DNA of 64,000 nt. Source: Olivibacter sp. SDN3. Its GTDB lineage: Bacteria; Bacteroidota; Bacteroidia; Sphingobacteriales; Sphingobacteriaceae. Below the pieces are notes generated by a model. It saw nothing but the letters and a program-made list of their open reading frames with translations, made no database searches and was not told the origin of the DNA. How positions within the stretch are numbered: position 1 is the first letter of the stretch; the number at the start of each line of letters is the position of its first letter. A program made the translations under genes and the position numbers. Positions 46,563 to 55,634 of the stretch are shown here, piece after piece. The DNA lies in the NCBI RefSeq assembly GCF_014334135.1, contig NZ_CP060497.1, forward strand, positions 5,332,001 through 5,396,000, read 5' to 3'.

Positions 46563-47942
46563 TCAAAGCAATGTGCCCTTCAAAAAAGCTGTAGCAATAG
46601 AGAAATAGATAACGAGACCCGTCACGTCGACTAATGTAGCGACAAACGGAGCTGACGAAGTAGCGGGATCAGCTCCCAATCTCCTTAAGATAAAGGGTAA
46701 CATCGCGCCTACCAAAGACCCCCATAAAATGACCCCCACAAGCGAACATCCTACAACCATGCTGATTAAAAACCAAACCTCTCCGTACTCACCGAAGAGG
46801 TGATATCCAAATATTCTTAATACACCCAAAGCACCCAAGATAAGTCCCAATATTAATCCAGAAACCAATTCACGCCGAAAGACTCGAAACCAATCGGCTA
46901 ATGTAACCTCTCCTATTGCCATTGCCTGTATAATTAATGCCGAAGCCTGGGATCCGGTATTACCTCCACTGGAAGTAATCAAGGGTACAAAAGTCATTAA
47001 AACCACTGCAGCTTGGAGCTGCATTTCATAACCTTCAATAACGGTAGCCGTAAAGAATTGTCCAATGAATAACACCATTAACCAAGGAGCTCGTTTTTTT
47101 ACCAGCTGCCAGATAGAGACGTCCAAATAAGGCTCATCAAGAGCTTCCGATCCTCCCATACGTTGAATGTCTTCCGTATATTCTTCATTTGCTATCCAAA
47201 GGACATCATCAACAGTCACTATACCTAGCATAATACCCTGCCTATCGGTAACTGGCAAGGCAACTCGATTATTCATTCTAAATATATTGATAGCTTCTTC
47301 CTGTGGGTCAAAAGCATTTAAAGCTATCAAACGGTTATCCATCAGATCTTCAATTTTTGTCTTCGGTCCTGATAATAGAATCTCTCGTATCCGTATGTCG
47401 TCCAGTAAAACCCCTTTTTCGTCAATGACGTAAATAACATCGATAGTTTCCGAATCCTTACCATATTTTCTGATATGTGCTAAGGTTTGTTCTACCGTAA
47501 AATCCTGACGAACGGTTACGTAATCGGGCGTCATCAAACGCCCTACACTATCTTCAGGATAACCCAGTAATGTCAACGCCTCCTTGCGGTCTTCCGGAGG
47601 CATTAAAATAATCATTTTCTTTACGGCATCACCATGAAGTTCGCCAAAAAATGCTGTTCTATCATCTGGAGGAAGTTCATTGATTAACTCGGTAATTTTT
47701 GGACCTGATAATTTTTTTATGATCCGTTCCTGTGTTGGGAAATCCAGTATTCTAAAAACATTAACTGCTCTATTTATACTTAACGTTTCTATAAAAGTAG
47801 CGCCGTACTCCGGGAGCTCATCAATCAAATCCTCAACTTCCGAAATATTCAGATTATCTAAATATTCTTGTAATTGTTCCTTTTCCCCCTCAGCTATGAG
47901 TAATTCTATTTGCTCTACTAGAGTGTCCAAGTTGTTCTCCAT
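46563..47942 (-). CDS. mgtE: Magnesium transporter MgtE
   Basis: A 459-residue Mg2+ channel. The N-terminal MgtE superhelix (about 20-130; LIDELPEYGATFIETL, LPPDDRTAFFGEL) precedes a CBS pair (about 135-255; LMTPDYVTVRQDFTVEQTL; GIVTVDDVLWIANEE). Five membrane helices follow, with the pore motif TSSGGNTGSQASALIIQ and a C-terminal PATSSAPFVATLVDVTG. Acidic residues in the N and CBS domains sense cytosolic Mg2+. It ends 19 bases from the convergent efflux pump gene. Confidence 0.94.
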   Translation of the reverse strand: MENNLDTLVEQIELLIAEGEKEQLQEYLDNLNISEVEDLIDELPEYGATFIETLSINRAVNVFRILDFPTQERIIKKLSGPKITELINELPPDDRTAFFGELHGDAVKKMIILMPPEDRKEALTLLGYPEDSVGRLMTPDYVTVRQDFTVEQTLAHIRKYGKDSETIDVIYVIDEKGVLLDDIRIREILLSGPKTKIEDLMDNRLIALNAFDPQEEAINIFRMNNRVALPVTDRQGIMLGIVTVDDVLWIANEEYTEDIQRMGGSEALDEPYLDVSIWQLVKKRAPWLMVLFIGQFFTATVIEGYEMQLQAAVVLMTFVPLITSSGGNTGSQASALIIQAMAIGEVTLADWFRVFRRELVSGLILGLILGALGVLRIFGYHLFGEYGEVWFLISMVVGCSLVGVILWGSLVGAMLPFILRRLGADPATSSAPFVATLVDVTGLVIYFSIATAFLKGTLL

Positions 47943-48319
47943 ACAAACTCCCTTTTATAAAAATCTTACATACAGAAAATATTTGCTGCAAAAGTCGACT
48001 TTTTTATTGAATAATAATATTTAAAAGTAGTTGATTTTTCATATAGTATGCATTTATATACATATGGGCTTTTAAAAAGATTGCTGTACAGTAAGGTTCT
48101 GCTATAATCAACAATAAATAGTTTTGATAAAAAATAGTCCGGCACACCATTTTTCACTAATTTTTAACTGAACAGTATATTATTTATCTTTTTGGTCTTT
48201 CTTTCGTAATTTTTTTGTTAGTAGTGGTCTATTATATCTTGTTTTGTTCTAATTTTTATTTATTTTCGTGGCAGCGGGAATCAAATGGATTATTATAAAC
48301 GACAATAGCAGATTCACTT
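47943..48319. other. Divergent intergenic region between mgtE and a small secreted protein
   Basis: About 380 AT-rich bases. A perfect palindrome AAAAGTCGACTTTT lies at 47990-48003, and an imperfect relative AAAAGTAGTTGATTTTT lies at 48023-48039, both in the mgtE leader. A promoter for the small secreted protein is annotated separately. I saw no magnesium riboswitch resembling the M-box. Confidence 0.45.
48239..48268 (+). promoter_or_regulatory. Promoter of the small secreted protein gene
   Basis: TTG at 48239-48241, 19 bases, then TATTTTCG at 48261-48268, one base away from TAnnTTTG. The start codon is 51 bases downstream. Confidence 0.5.
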
Positions 48320-48658
48320 ATGCAGCGGGGCTTTAGAAGAAAGTTATTCAGTGCTTTATTTTCATTCATTTTTTGTTTGAAAATGGCCATTTCTATTGCT
48401 CCAATATATGCTGACCTCTATGATAGCGATCATGTAATAGCGGCAATTATGCAATTAGAGATCGAAAATCATTCATCTAAATCAAGTTGTTCCGATGTTC
48501 TACCAGAGCATATCTCGAAAGACTTTACAAACAATATCCATTTGGGTGTTTTCATGACGCCTATCAGGTATTTATCTGTTAAACAGTTCATTCCTGATGA
48601 CGCACGGGATATAAAATCCTTTTACCCCTCGGTTCCTACCCCTCCTCCTAACGGTTAG
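48320..48658 (+). CDS. Small secreted protein with proline-rich C-terminus, unknown function
   Basis: A 112-residue protein I do not recognise. A hydrophobic signal-like segment (KLFSALFSFIFCLKMAISIA) with a basic N-terminus predicts export, with cleavage near 'APIYA'. The mature part is about 80 residues, slightly acidic, has one cysteine (SSCSDVL), and ends in FYPSVPTPPPNG. Its start is supported by a promoter 51 bases upstream. It precedes the SulP transporter gene by 311 bases, so it is probably an independent unit. Confidence 0.6.
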   Translation: MQRGFRRKLFSALFSFIFCLKMAISIAPIYADLYDSDHVIAAIMQLEIENHSSKSSCSDVLPEHISKDFTNNIHLGVFMTPIRYLSVKQFIPDDARDIKSFYPSVPTPPPNG

Positions 48659-48969
48659 TTTACTAAAGCACACAACACTATGAAATTTTAACCTGCTTAT
48701 AGTGGTAGCTGTCTTGTGATTTGAAATTAACAAACAATTATTTTATACGATTTTAGTAAACCCTCAGTAATATTATCAATACAACACTGAGATATTCAAC
48801 AATTTTAAACTAATATTTGTTTAATGATTGAGTTTCGAAGGAAACGATGCTAGCCCCAAGATGGGAAGACTAGTTTAATATTTTCAGTTCCCAATAAGAA
48901 CGGAGAAACAGTTTGGAACAAATTAAATGAAACAGAATATTCGTCTCACAACTTTTTTATATATTTTAT
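48659..48969. other. Leader region before the SulP transporter
   Basis: About 310 AT-rich bases with a small two-part hairpin (CTAG-CCC paired with GGG-CTAG, 48850-48873) and an imperfect -7 box. Nothing resembling a known riboswitch or a gene was identified. Confidence 0.35.
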
Positions 48970-50589
48970 ATGCCAAGTAAACGGTTTTCAGCATTTTTTA
49001 AAATGTCCGCACGTGATATAAAGTACGATCTACCAGCGAGTGTAGTGGTGTTCTTAGTAGCACTTCCTCTTTGTTTAGGTATTGCGATGGCCTCGGGTGC
49101 CCCTTTATTTGCAGGTTTATTAACGGGGGTTATAGGCGGTATCGTAGTAGGCTTTATAAGTAAATCTCAATTAAGCGTAAGTGGACCTGCAGCAGGATTG
49201 ACAGTTATTGTATTTGGCGCCATAGAGTCTTTAGGTGCCTACAATACGTTTCTATTAGCTGTTGTTATAGCAGGTATTATACAGCTCGTATTGGGCATTG
49301 TGAAAGCTGGTACTATTGGTAACTATTTTCCCTCTGCGGTAATTGAAGGAATGCTAGCCGCCATCGGAATAACGATTATCTTAAAACAGCTACCACATGC
49401 CGTTGGTTATGATACAGATTTTTTTGGGGACGAAAGTTTTGAGCAGTTAACAGGCGAAAATACGTTTATAGCATTGCAATCGGCTTTTAATGCCATGAAC
49501 TTAGGTGCAACGATAATCACGGTAATATCACTATTGATATTGATATTTTGGCCGAAAATCAAAAGAGTAAGTATCGTCCCTGCGCCATTGATAGTAGTGA
49601 TATTGGGAGTACTTTTTGTGTTAGCTTTTAGGAATACGGGATTAGAGATAAATTCAAACCATATGGTTGAAATTCCCATTGTTAACTCATTAAATGAGTT
49701 TTTCGGCTTATTTACTTTTCCCGATTTCGGCCAGGTACTTAATAAAGATGTTTGGATTGCAGCCTTTACGATTGCTATTGTAGCGAGTCTAGAGACATTA
49801 TTAAGTATAGAAGCCATTGATAAAATTGACCCGTACAAAAGAGTCACACCAACCAATCGGGAGTTAGTGGCGCAAGGAATTGGGAATATGGGAAGCGGTA
49901 TGTTAGGTGGATTACCGATGACATCGGTAATTGTTCGGTCTTCGGCAAATGCCAATGCCGGTGGTAAAACGAAACAAAGTACTATCATTCATGGTATATG
50001 GTTATTGCTTGCCATATTAATCATACCGTCGATTATAAACATGATACCTTTAGCATGTTTAGCGGCTATTTTATTGATTACCGGATATAAATTGGCCAAT
50101 GTTGCATTATTCTCGAACATGTATAAAAGAGGTTTAGATCAGTTTATGCCGTTTATCATCACGATCATTGCCGTTGTACTTACTGACTTGCTGACTGGTG
50201 TAGCTGTGGGAATGGTAATCGCTATCTTTTATATTTTACGCAATAATATGCGCAATCCATTTGAATATGACATTCAAGAAATCAATGGTGAGAAAAAGGT
50301 GAAGGTATATCTTTCTGAAGAAGTGTCGTTCTTAAACAAGGCAGCTATACAGCAGTCCTTATATAACCTTCCAAAAGATATCCGCAACATTACAATTGAT
50401 GGTTCCAACAGCAGGTTTATCGACAAGGATGTCGTTCAAGTGATAAAGGACTTCGAACAAAACGCTATTGGAAGCGGCAAGTTTGTGGAACTCATCGATG
50501 TATATGATAAACGACAGGTGCCGAATATCAACTATTTAATGAAGACAAGATCAAAAGGCAGCCCTCAAAAGAATAAAAAGGATAAGTAA
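48970..50589 (+). CDS. SulP family anion (probably bicarbonate) transporter
   Basis: A 539-residue SulP transporter. The N-terminal half has the SulP signatures YDLPASVVVFLVALPLCLGIA and SKSQLSVSGPAAGLTVIV. About a dozen hydrophobic segments follow, with TNRELVAQGIGNMGSGMLGGLPM in the core. A C-terminal STAS domain spans about 430-520 (NITIDGSNSRFIDKDVVQVI). SulP proteins move sulfate, bicarbonate or other anions. The next gene, 22 bases on, encodes carbonic anhydrase, which favours bicarbonate or CO2 supply. No sulfate genes adjoin. Confidence 0.88.
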   Translation: MPSKRFSAFFKMSARDIKYDLPASVVVFLVALPLCLGIAMASGAPLFAGLLTGVIGGIVVGFISKSQLSVSGPAAGLTVIVFGAIESLGAYNTFLLAVVIAGIIQLVLGIVKAGTIGNYFPSAVIEGMLAAIGITIILKQLPHAVGYDTDFFGDESFEQLTGENTFIALQSAFNAMNLGATIITVISLLILIFWPKIKRVSIVPAPLIVVILGVLFVLAFRNTGLEINSNHMVEIPIVNSLNEFFGLFTFPDFGQVLNKDVWIAAFTIAIVASLETLLSIEAIDKIDPYKRVTPTNRELVAQGIGNMGSGMLGGLPMTSVIVRSSANANAGGKTKQSTIIHGIWLLLAILIIPSIINMIPLACLAAILLITGYKLANVALFSNMYKRGLDQFMPFIITIIAVVLTDLLTGVAVGMVIAIFYILRNNMRNPFEYDIQEINGEKKVKVYLSEEVSFLNKAAIQQSLYNLPKDIRNITIDGSNSRFIDKDVVQVIKDFEQNAIGSGKFVELIDVYDKRQVPNINYLMKTRSKGSPQKNKKDK

Positions 50590-50611
50590 AAACTAATAAA
50601 TAAAATAAAGT

Positions 50612-51277
50612 ATGCCAACAAAAAAGTTAAACAACGTTAATCTACAAGAATCTTTTGATAGAATCATTGCTGGAAATGAACATTGGATACAGGAAGTAGC
50701 CAACGATCAAACAGGGTTATTTAAAGAGTTGGCCAAGGGCCAAAGTCCTGAAATATTGTGGATTGGATGTGCCGACAGCCGGGTACCCGCAAATCAGGTT
50801 ACCAACACAAGGCCAGGTGATGTATTTGTGCATCGTAATATAGCTAACATGTGTATCCATTCTGACATGAATATGTTAAGTGTATTGGACTATGCAGTGA
50901 ATGTATTAAAAGTAAAACATGTCATCGTGGCTGGCCATTACGGTTGTGGCGGTGTAGCCGCTGCGTTAAGCCAGAAACAATTTGGTTTAATAGACAACTG
51001 GCTTTGCCATATCAAAGATGTATACAGACTATATAGAGATGAAATTGATGCCATCGAAGATAGTGAAGCAAAAGTTAACCGTTTAGTCGAACTTAATGTT
51101 ACTGAGCAAGTGTTTAATTTATGTACTTCAACTATTATACAAAATGCGTGGAAAGAGCGGGATGACCTCGCAGTTCACGGAATGGTTATTGAACTTACAA
51201 CCGGCAAATTGGTTGATCTCGACATAACATTTACAGGTAGTGCGGACTTAGGAAACGTGTTCGCGTATAAACACTAA
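50612..51277 (+). CDS. can: Beta-carbonic anhydrase
   Basis: A 221-residue beta-class carbonic anhydrase. The zinc ligands are present: Cys53 with Asp55 and Arg57 in CADSR, then His109 and Cys112 in AGHYGCGG. The clade is the bacterial type with HRNIANM. No signal peptide is seen, so it is cytoplasmic and would interconvert CO2 and the bicarbonate delivered by the adjacent SulP transporter. It ends in a terminator at 51314. Confidence 0.93.
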   Translation: MPTKKLNNVNLQESFDRIIAGNEHWIQEVANDQTGLFKELAKGQSPEILWIGCADSRVPANQVTNTRPGDVFVHRNIANMCIHSDMNMLSVLDYAVNVLKVKHVIVAGHYGCGGVAAALSQKQFGLIDNWLCHIKDVYRLYRDEIDAIEDSEAKVNRLVELNVTEQVFNLCTSTIIQNAWKERDDLAVHGMVIELTTGKLVDLDITFTGSADLGNVFAYKH

Positions 51278-51313
51278 TAAAGGTCCTTTTGTATAATTAA
51301 GTTGATAATAAGA

Positions 51314-51353
51314 AGGAGGCTGTTCATTTGATGATACAGCCTCCTCTCTTTTA
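51314..51353 (+). terminator. Rho-independent terminator of the SulP-carbonic anhydrase operon
   Basis: AGGAGGCTGT (51314-51323) pairs with ACAGCCTCCT (51336-51345) around a 12-base loop and is followed by a T-rich stretch. Confidence 0.85.
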
Positions 51354-51365
51354 TTCTAATACTTA

Positions 51366-51397
51366 TTACTATTACAAAAGTTTACTATTACAAAAGT
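51366..51397. repeat. Two perfect tandem copies of a 16-bp sequence
   Basis: TTACTATTACAAAAGT is repeated exactly back to back, just downstream of the bestrophin stop codon. It is too short to call functional and may be replication slippage. Confidence 0.8.
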
Positions 51398-51403
51398 GTA
51401 CTT

Positions 51404-52330
51404 TTAAAGTATATAAAACATCTTTCCTTTTATTTTTGCGTCATTGCTTTCTTCAGTAACTACCTTATCATCCAATAACATCTGATTTAAATCACGCTCA
51501 ATTTTTGCTGATATTGTAGACATGGGTGTGTCAGTTGGTTTATTCTCAAACGGATCTTGTAAATGGACAGCCATTTTTTCAATTAAAAGAAACAATGTTC
51601 CAATAGCTATAATTAGCGGTATAGAAACATACCCAAACAACCCAAATAAACTAAATGGTAACACAGCGATAAACAAATAAATAGCTAACCGTATGTATAA
51701 CGTATATGTCTCCGGGAACACCGTACTCTTTATTCGTTCACACTTACCCATGGAGTCTGTTAGATTCATAAGAGTCCGCTCAAGTTCTATTTGCTGAAAC
51801 TGATTGATTAATCCTTCAGCAGCGGCACGATGAATGTCCATACCCTGTAATTTTAAAATGGCATTAGGTACATTATCGTAATTTTGAATAAACTCAAAAT
51901 CAGAATCTGTTAAAAGCCTTTTTATTTCTTGGTAAGGGTCCTGTTGTCTTAAAGACCTTTTGAGTGCATAGTTCCAAGCTATTTGCCTTTTTATTAACCG
52001 TTCCTTCAATTCACCTGAAGGACCTGTTTCATATAGGTTACCGATAAAAGTAAGCACCTGTCTGGCAAAACTACGGGAATCGTTAACAATGGCACCCCAT
52101 ATAATACGAGCCTCCCACCAACGATCGTAAGCTTGATTAGAACGAAAGGCCAATAATAAGGAAATTACCGTACCCAAAATAGCTGGAACTCCACCAATTG
52201 GAATATTAACCACAAACAATCCCCATTCATGAAGTACGGTAATTATTACGGCATAAACCGCAACTAAAGCGCTATCATACTTGACTTTACCTAATACATA
52301 TTGTATAGGTATATTATTTTTCAACAACAT
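51404..52330 (-). CDS. Bestrophin family ion channel
   Basis: A 308-residue membrane protein of the bestrophin / YneE (UPF0187) family. It has the conserved N-terminal helix IPIQYVLGKVKYDSALVAVYAV, then GVPAILGTVISLLLAFRSNQAYDRWWEARIIWGAI, the family signature. The C-terminal membrane pair holds FLIEKMAVHLQDPFENKPTDTP. Bacterial homologues are pentameric channels for cations or anions. Not in an operon with its neighbours as far as can be seen. Confidence 0.85.
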   Translation of the reverse strand: MLLKNNIPIQYVLGKVKYDSALVAVYAVIITVLHEWGLFVVNIPIGGVPAILGTVISLLLAFRSNQAYDRWWEARIIWGAIVNDSRSFARQVLTFIGNLYETGPSGELKERLIKRQIAWNYALKRSLRQQDPYQEIKRLLTDSDFEFIQNYDNVPNAILKLQGMDIHRAAAEGLINQFQQIELERTLMNLTDSMGKCERIKSTVFPETYTLYIRLAIYLFIAVLPFSLFGLFGYVSIPLIIAIGTLFLLIEKMAVHLQDPFENKPTDTPMSTISAKIERDLNQMLLDDKVVTEESNDAKIKGKMFYIL

Positions 52331-52387
52331 ACTACAAGTGTTTTAATGGTTAATACAATTTCACATCTATGACGGAAACCTCTTATT

Positions 52388-52891
52388 CTATAAATACGTA
52401 GCAGCTGACTCTTCTCTTGGAAGCTCTTCTACTACCTTTTCTTTTTCCACGTCATCTAAACGTCTGGTTATTGTCTCTCCCAACCATTTTTCACAATTTG
52501 ATTTATTTATTATTTCTGCTAAATCAATACTGGTCTTCGAAATTCTTTTCAGCTTTACAGCCGGATTATAGATGATCAGATTAATTTCATTCGCTTCTAA
52601 AAAATTTCTAAACAAAGCCATAGTATGACCGTAGAAATATTGGAAACGAACATTTTCTATCATATCAAACTCTTTACGAACGTTTTTACAATAATTTTTA
52701 AATTCTTCTGGAATCAGTTCCTGCTCCTTAGTTCTTCTAGAAAGCAACAATAAATCAGTTATTGAATCCGATAGCTTAATTGCGTGAAAAAACAAAACAT
52801 TTACCTGTTCATCTGGATGACTATTTAAATAATCACTTAAAATGCTAACCGATTCATCAGTAAAGTCGGTAGGAATAAGAATATTTTTCAT
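52388..52891 (-). CDS. UspA-like stress protein
   Basis: A 167-residue protein starting MKNILIPTDFTDESVSILSDYL, which is the typical universal stress protein strand-loop. The central part (VNVLFFHAIKLSDS; FYGHTMALFRNFLEANEINLI) continues the alpha/beta Usp fold. The ATP-binding G-x2-G-x9-G motif seen in many Usp proteins is absent, so it may belong to the non-nucleotide-binding branch. The C-terminal 20 residues are Glu-rich. Located 57 bases upstream of the bestrophin gene on the same strand, perhaps co-transcribed. Confidence 0.65.
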   Translation of the reverse strand: MKNILIPTDFTDESVSILSDYLNSHPDEQVNVLFFHAIKLSDSITDLLLLSRRTKEQELIPEEFKNYCKNVRKEFDMIENVRFQYFYGHTMALFRNFLEANEINLIIYNPAVKLKRISKTSIDLAEIINKSNCEKWLGETITRRLDDVEKEKVVEELPREESAATYL

Positions 52892-53041
52892 AACATTTAT
52901 CTTTTATGTTCAAAAAACTCCTGAAAAAACAAATATTCTTTGCAAGACTCGCTTAAAGTATTTATTTTAGCAGCTTTCATTCAACATTACAAATAAAGTG
53001 TTAGAAAATTAAAAGAAAATAAGAAACACATTAAAATGAGA

Positions 53042-54418
53042 TTAGATTTTACCAGGTATATTTGGTAAGACAACTTCAATATCAGTTCCTTTATCCACAG
53101 TTGTTTTGATATCTATTGTTCCGCGATGTAATCTAACTATTCGCATTGCTAATGGTAGGCCAACGCCGTGTCCTTCATATAGATGTGTATTGGAAGCACG
53201 AAAGAAAGGTTCAAAAATATATTGCATTTCATTTTCCGGAATACCAATACCTTTATCAGAGATACAGACAATCACATGCTCGTTTGTTGATTTAAGGTTA
53301 ACCATCACAGGTTTATTATCAGAATATTTACAAGCATTGGTTATAATATTAGAAATAGCCAACTGCAGCAAATGCTCGTATCCCTGCACCGTTATACGTC
53401 CTTCGTCTTCTGGTAAATCATCAAAAATCAACGATATACTGCATTGCTGATTGACTTGATCCATTATCCCCTTTATGGTTATTAACAACTGGTCAACCCT
53501 TATCAATTCCTTCGGTTGGTTGCTTTTATCATAGGCTGTTTTGGCCAAATACAATAACCCATTAATAATTTGCTGCAACTTCTCTGCTTCTGATAAAACA
53601 ATCTGCAGGGATTGAGTTTGGGGCGGTTTTAAGTCTGCTGAATTTAAGGTCAACTCTACTTCGCCGGAAATAATACTGATGGGAGTTCTTAATTCATGTG
53701 AAGCATTACTGATAAAATTACTCTGCGTATCGAAGGCGGTCTCCAAGCGATCCAACATATCATTAAAGGTAGTCGTCATCTCCGCTACTTCATCTTTCTT
53801 ACCTTCCATTGCGGGCAGCCGCAAATGCAGGTTTTCCGCAGTTATTTCTTTAACTTTCTTTATTATCTGGGCAAAAGGTTTAAAAATCTGTTTTGAAAAT
53901 ACTTTACCTATTAGGTAGACGACAAGCATAGAAATAAAAAATCCAATAATGAGGATTTTCTGCAACATAGCCAATTCCCTAAATCCCGAAGGATCTTTTG
54001 CATAAACCACCACGATAAAATCACCTTTATCGGATGTAAAATAACTACCCGCGAAAAAGTCATTATTATTATTATACCTACTACTCCCATTTTGTATAAT
54101 AGCATTAAAAAATGATTTCGGGAGCTTTGGAGCCCCTACCTTAGGCAACACTTCACCATTTTCCACCCGGAAGAAAAAATCACTTTCTGCTGGCAATTTT
54201 TCAAGATATCGATCTCTTATCTTTCTATAATCGACCAGAACCTGCTCGTCTTCCTGTTTATAAACTTCCCCCCCAATATTTACGCGTGCTTCCAAACGCT
54301 TATAGAAATCCTCGAATGCATACCTTTGGGTAAAATAGAAAATAGCACCAATCAGAATAGAGATCAAACCTAAACCAAAACAAAAAAACAACAGCAAGAA
54401 CTTACTTTGTATTCTCAT
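53042..54418 (-). CDS. Sensor histidine kinase of a two-component system
   Basis: A 458-residue membrane kinase. TM1 (about 9-30) and TM2 (about 155-172) flank an extracytoplasmic sensor of some 120 residues. HAMP follows, then HisKA with phospho-acceptor His241 in NASHELRTPISI, and HATPase with NIITNACKYSD (N box), DKGIGIP (G1) and GHGVGLPLAMRI (G2). It lies 11 bases downstream of the response regulator gene. The sensor domain has no recognisable ligand motif. The signal is unknown. Confidence 0.92.
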   Translation of the reverse strand: MRIQSKFLLLFFCFGLGLISILIGAIFYFTQRYAFEDFYKRLEARVNIGGEVYKQEDEQVLVDYRKIRDRYLEKLPAESDFFFRVENGEVLPKVGAPKLPKSFFNAIIQNGSSRYNNNNDFFAGSYFTSDKGDFIVVVYAKDPSGFRELAMLQKILIIGFFISMLVVYLIGKVFSKQIFKPFAQIIKKVKEITAENLHLRLPAMEGKKDEVAEMTTTFNDMLDRLETAFDTQSNFISNASHELRTPISIISGEVELTLNSADLKPPQTQSLQIVLSEAEKLQQIINGLLYLAKTAYDKSNQPKELIRVDQLLITIKGIMDQVNQQCSISLIFDDLPEDEGRITVQGYEHLLQLAISNIITNACKYSDNKPVMVNLKSTNEHVIVCISDKGIGIPENEMQYIFEPFFRASNTHLYEGHGVGLPLAMRIVRLHRGTIDIKTTVDKGTDIEVVLPNIPGKI

Positions 54419-54429
54419 GTCTTTTTAAT

Positions 54430-55113
54430 CTAAGCCCCCTTGATAACATATCCCATACCAATCATGGTATGTATTAGCTTTATATTGAAGCCTTTATCAA
54501 TTTTTTTACGCAAGTAATTCACATACACATCTACCACATTCGTCCCCATATTAAAATTAATATCCCAAACTTGCTCTAGAATTTCTATTCTAGTTAATAC
54601 CTTATTTTTATTCTTCATTAAAAATTCGAGCAATCTATACTCTGTGGCGGTCAAACTAATCGCTTTCCCTCCCCTAGATGCAGTTCTCGTGTCCATATCC
54701 AATACTAAATCCGCAATCTGAATAATAGCGTTTGATTGCTCTGTAGCTTTCAGTCTCCTAACTAAGGTTCTTATTCTGGCTCTCAATTCTTCGAATTTAA
54801 ATGGCTTAACCATATAGTCGTCACCTCCGGAATCAAGCCCCCCCACGATATTACTTGTAGCACCTAAAGCAGTTAACATTAAGATAGGCACCTTATTATT
54901 TTCTTTTCTCAGCAACTGGCAAACCTCAAGCCCACTGATACCGGGCAGCATCAGATCTAGAACAATAAGATCATACTCTTTATCGTATATCATATCTAAG
55001 CCCGTTTCGCCATCAGGCGCGATATCGACGTTATAACCGTCTGCACTTAAACCACGCTGAATAAGCGATGCCAATTTTGATTGATCCTCGATAACTAAGA
55101 TTTTATTTGCCAT
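54430..55113 (-). CDS. OmpR-family response regulator
   Basis: A 227-residue regulator. The receiver has the acidic pair and phospho-acceptor Asp53 in LIVLDLMLPGISG, and Lys103 in MVKPF; Thr81 is the switch residue. A winged-helix DNA-binding domain follows (LTATEYRLLEFLMKNKNKVLTR; VDVYVNYLRKKID). It precedes its cognate kinase by 11 bases. Such pairs next to metal and ion transporter genes often control export, but nothing here identifies the targets. Confidence 0.92.
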   Translation of the reverse strand: MANKILVIEDQSKLASLIQRGLSADGYNVDIAPDGETGLDMIYDKEYDLIVLDLMLPGISGLEVCQLLRKENNKVPILMLTALGATSNIVGGLDSGGDDYMVKPFKFEELRARIRTLVRRLKATEQSNAIIQIADLVLDMDTRTASRGGKAISLTATEYRLLEFLMKNKNKVLTRIEILEQVWDINFNMGTNVVDVYVNYLRKKIDKGFNIKLIHTMIGMGYVIKGA

Positions 55114-55225
55114 ATTGCATTCAAAGATGAGTTAAATTTATAGGCCTTAATTGCTAAAATACGTCTTTTTCTTTTAAATCTTATCAAGAGTACCGTAATA
55201 ATTTGAAGAAAGTATTCCAAAAAAA

Positions 55226-55259
55226 GAAAGGCGGCTACTCAAAAGAATAGCCGCCTTTC
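55226..55259 (-). terminator. Rho-independent terminator after rpsJ
   Basis: A 12-bp stem, GAAAGGCGGCTA (55226-55237) with TAGCCGCCTTTC (55248-55259), is followed on the minus strand by T7. It closes the str operon. Confidence 0.92.
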
Positions 55260-55276
55260 AAAAAAATAAAAATCTA

Positions 55277-55582
55277 TTATACTTTGATTTCTACTTCAAC
55301 ACCACTAGGCAATTCAAGCTTCATTAGCGCGTCTACTGTTTTAGAGTTTGAGCTATAAATGTCCAACAATCTCTTGTATGAACACAACTGAAACTGCTCA
55401 CGAGCCTTTTTGTTAACGTGCGGTGATCGCAAAACTGTATAAATTTTCTTTTCAGTAGGAAGAGGAATGGGTCCGCTCACTACAGCACCCGTAGGTTTTA
55501 CTGTCTTTACAATCTTTTCTGCCGACTTATCAACTAAGTTGTAATCGTAAGATTTTAATTTAATTCTAATTCTCTGGCTCAT
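55277..55582 (-). CDS. rpsJ: 30S ribosomal protein S10
   Basis: A 101-residue S10/NusE protein with the conserved [46 protein letters not shown] and SGVEVEIKV. It serves the 30S head and antitermination with NusB. It is the last gene of the str cluster: a strong terminator follows and no rplC comes after, although S10 usually leads the large ribosomal protein operon. A weak CCGTTA/TAACGG hairpin lies between fusA and this gene. Confidence 0.96.
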   Translation of the reverse strand: MSQRIRIKLKSYDYNLVDKSAEKIVKTVKPTGAVVSGPIPLPTEKKIYTVLRSPHVNKKAREQFQLCSYKRLLDIYSSNSKTVDALMKLELPSGVEVEIKV

Positions 55583-55634
55583 TATTTGTTTATTTAAGCC
55601 CCCGTTAGAGCTATTTATAACGGAGGTTGTTTAT

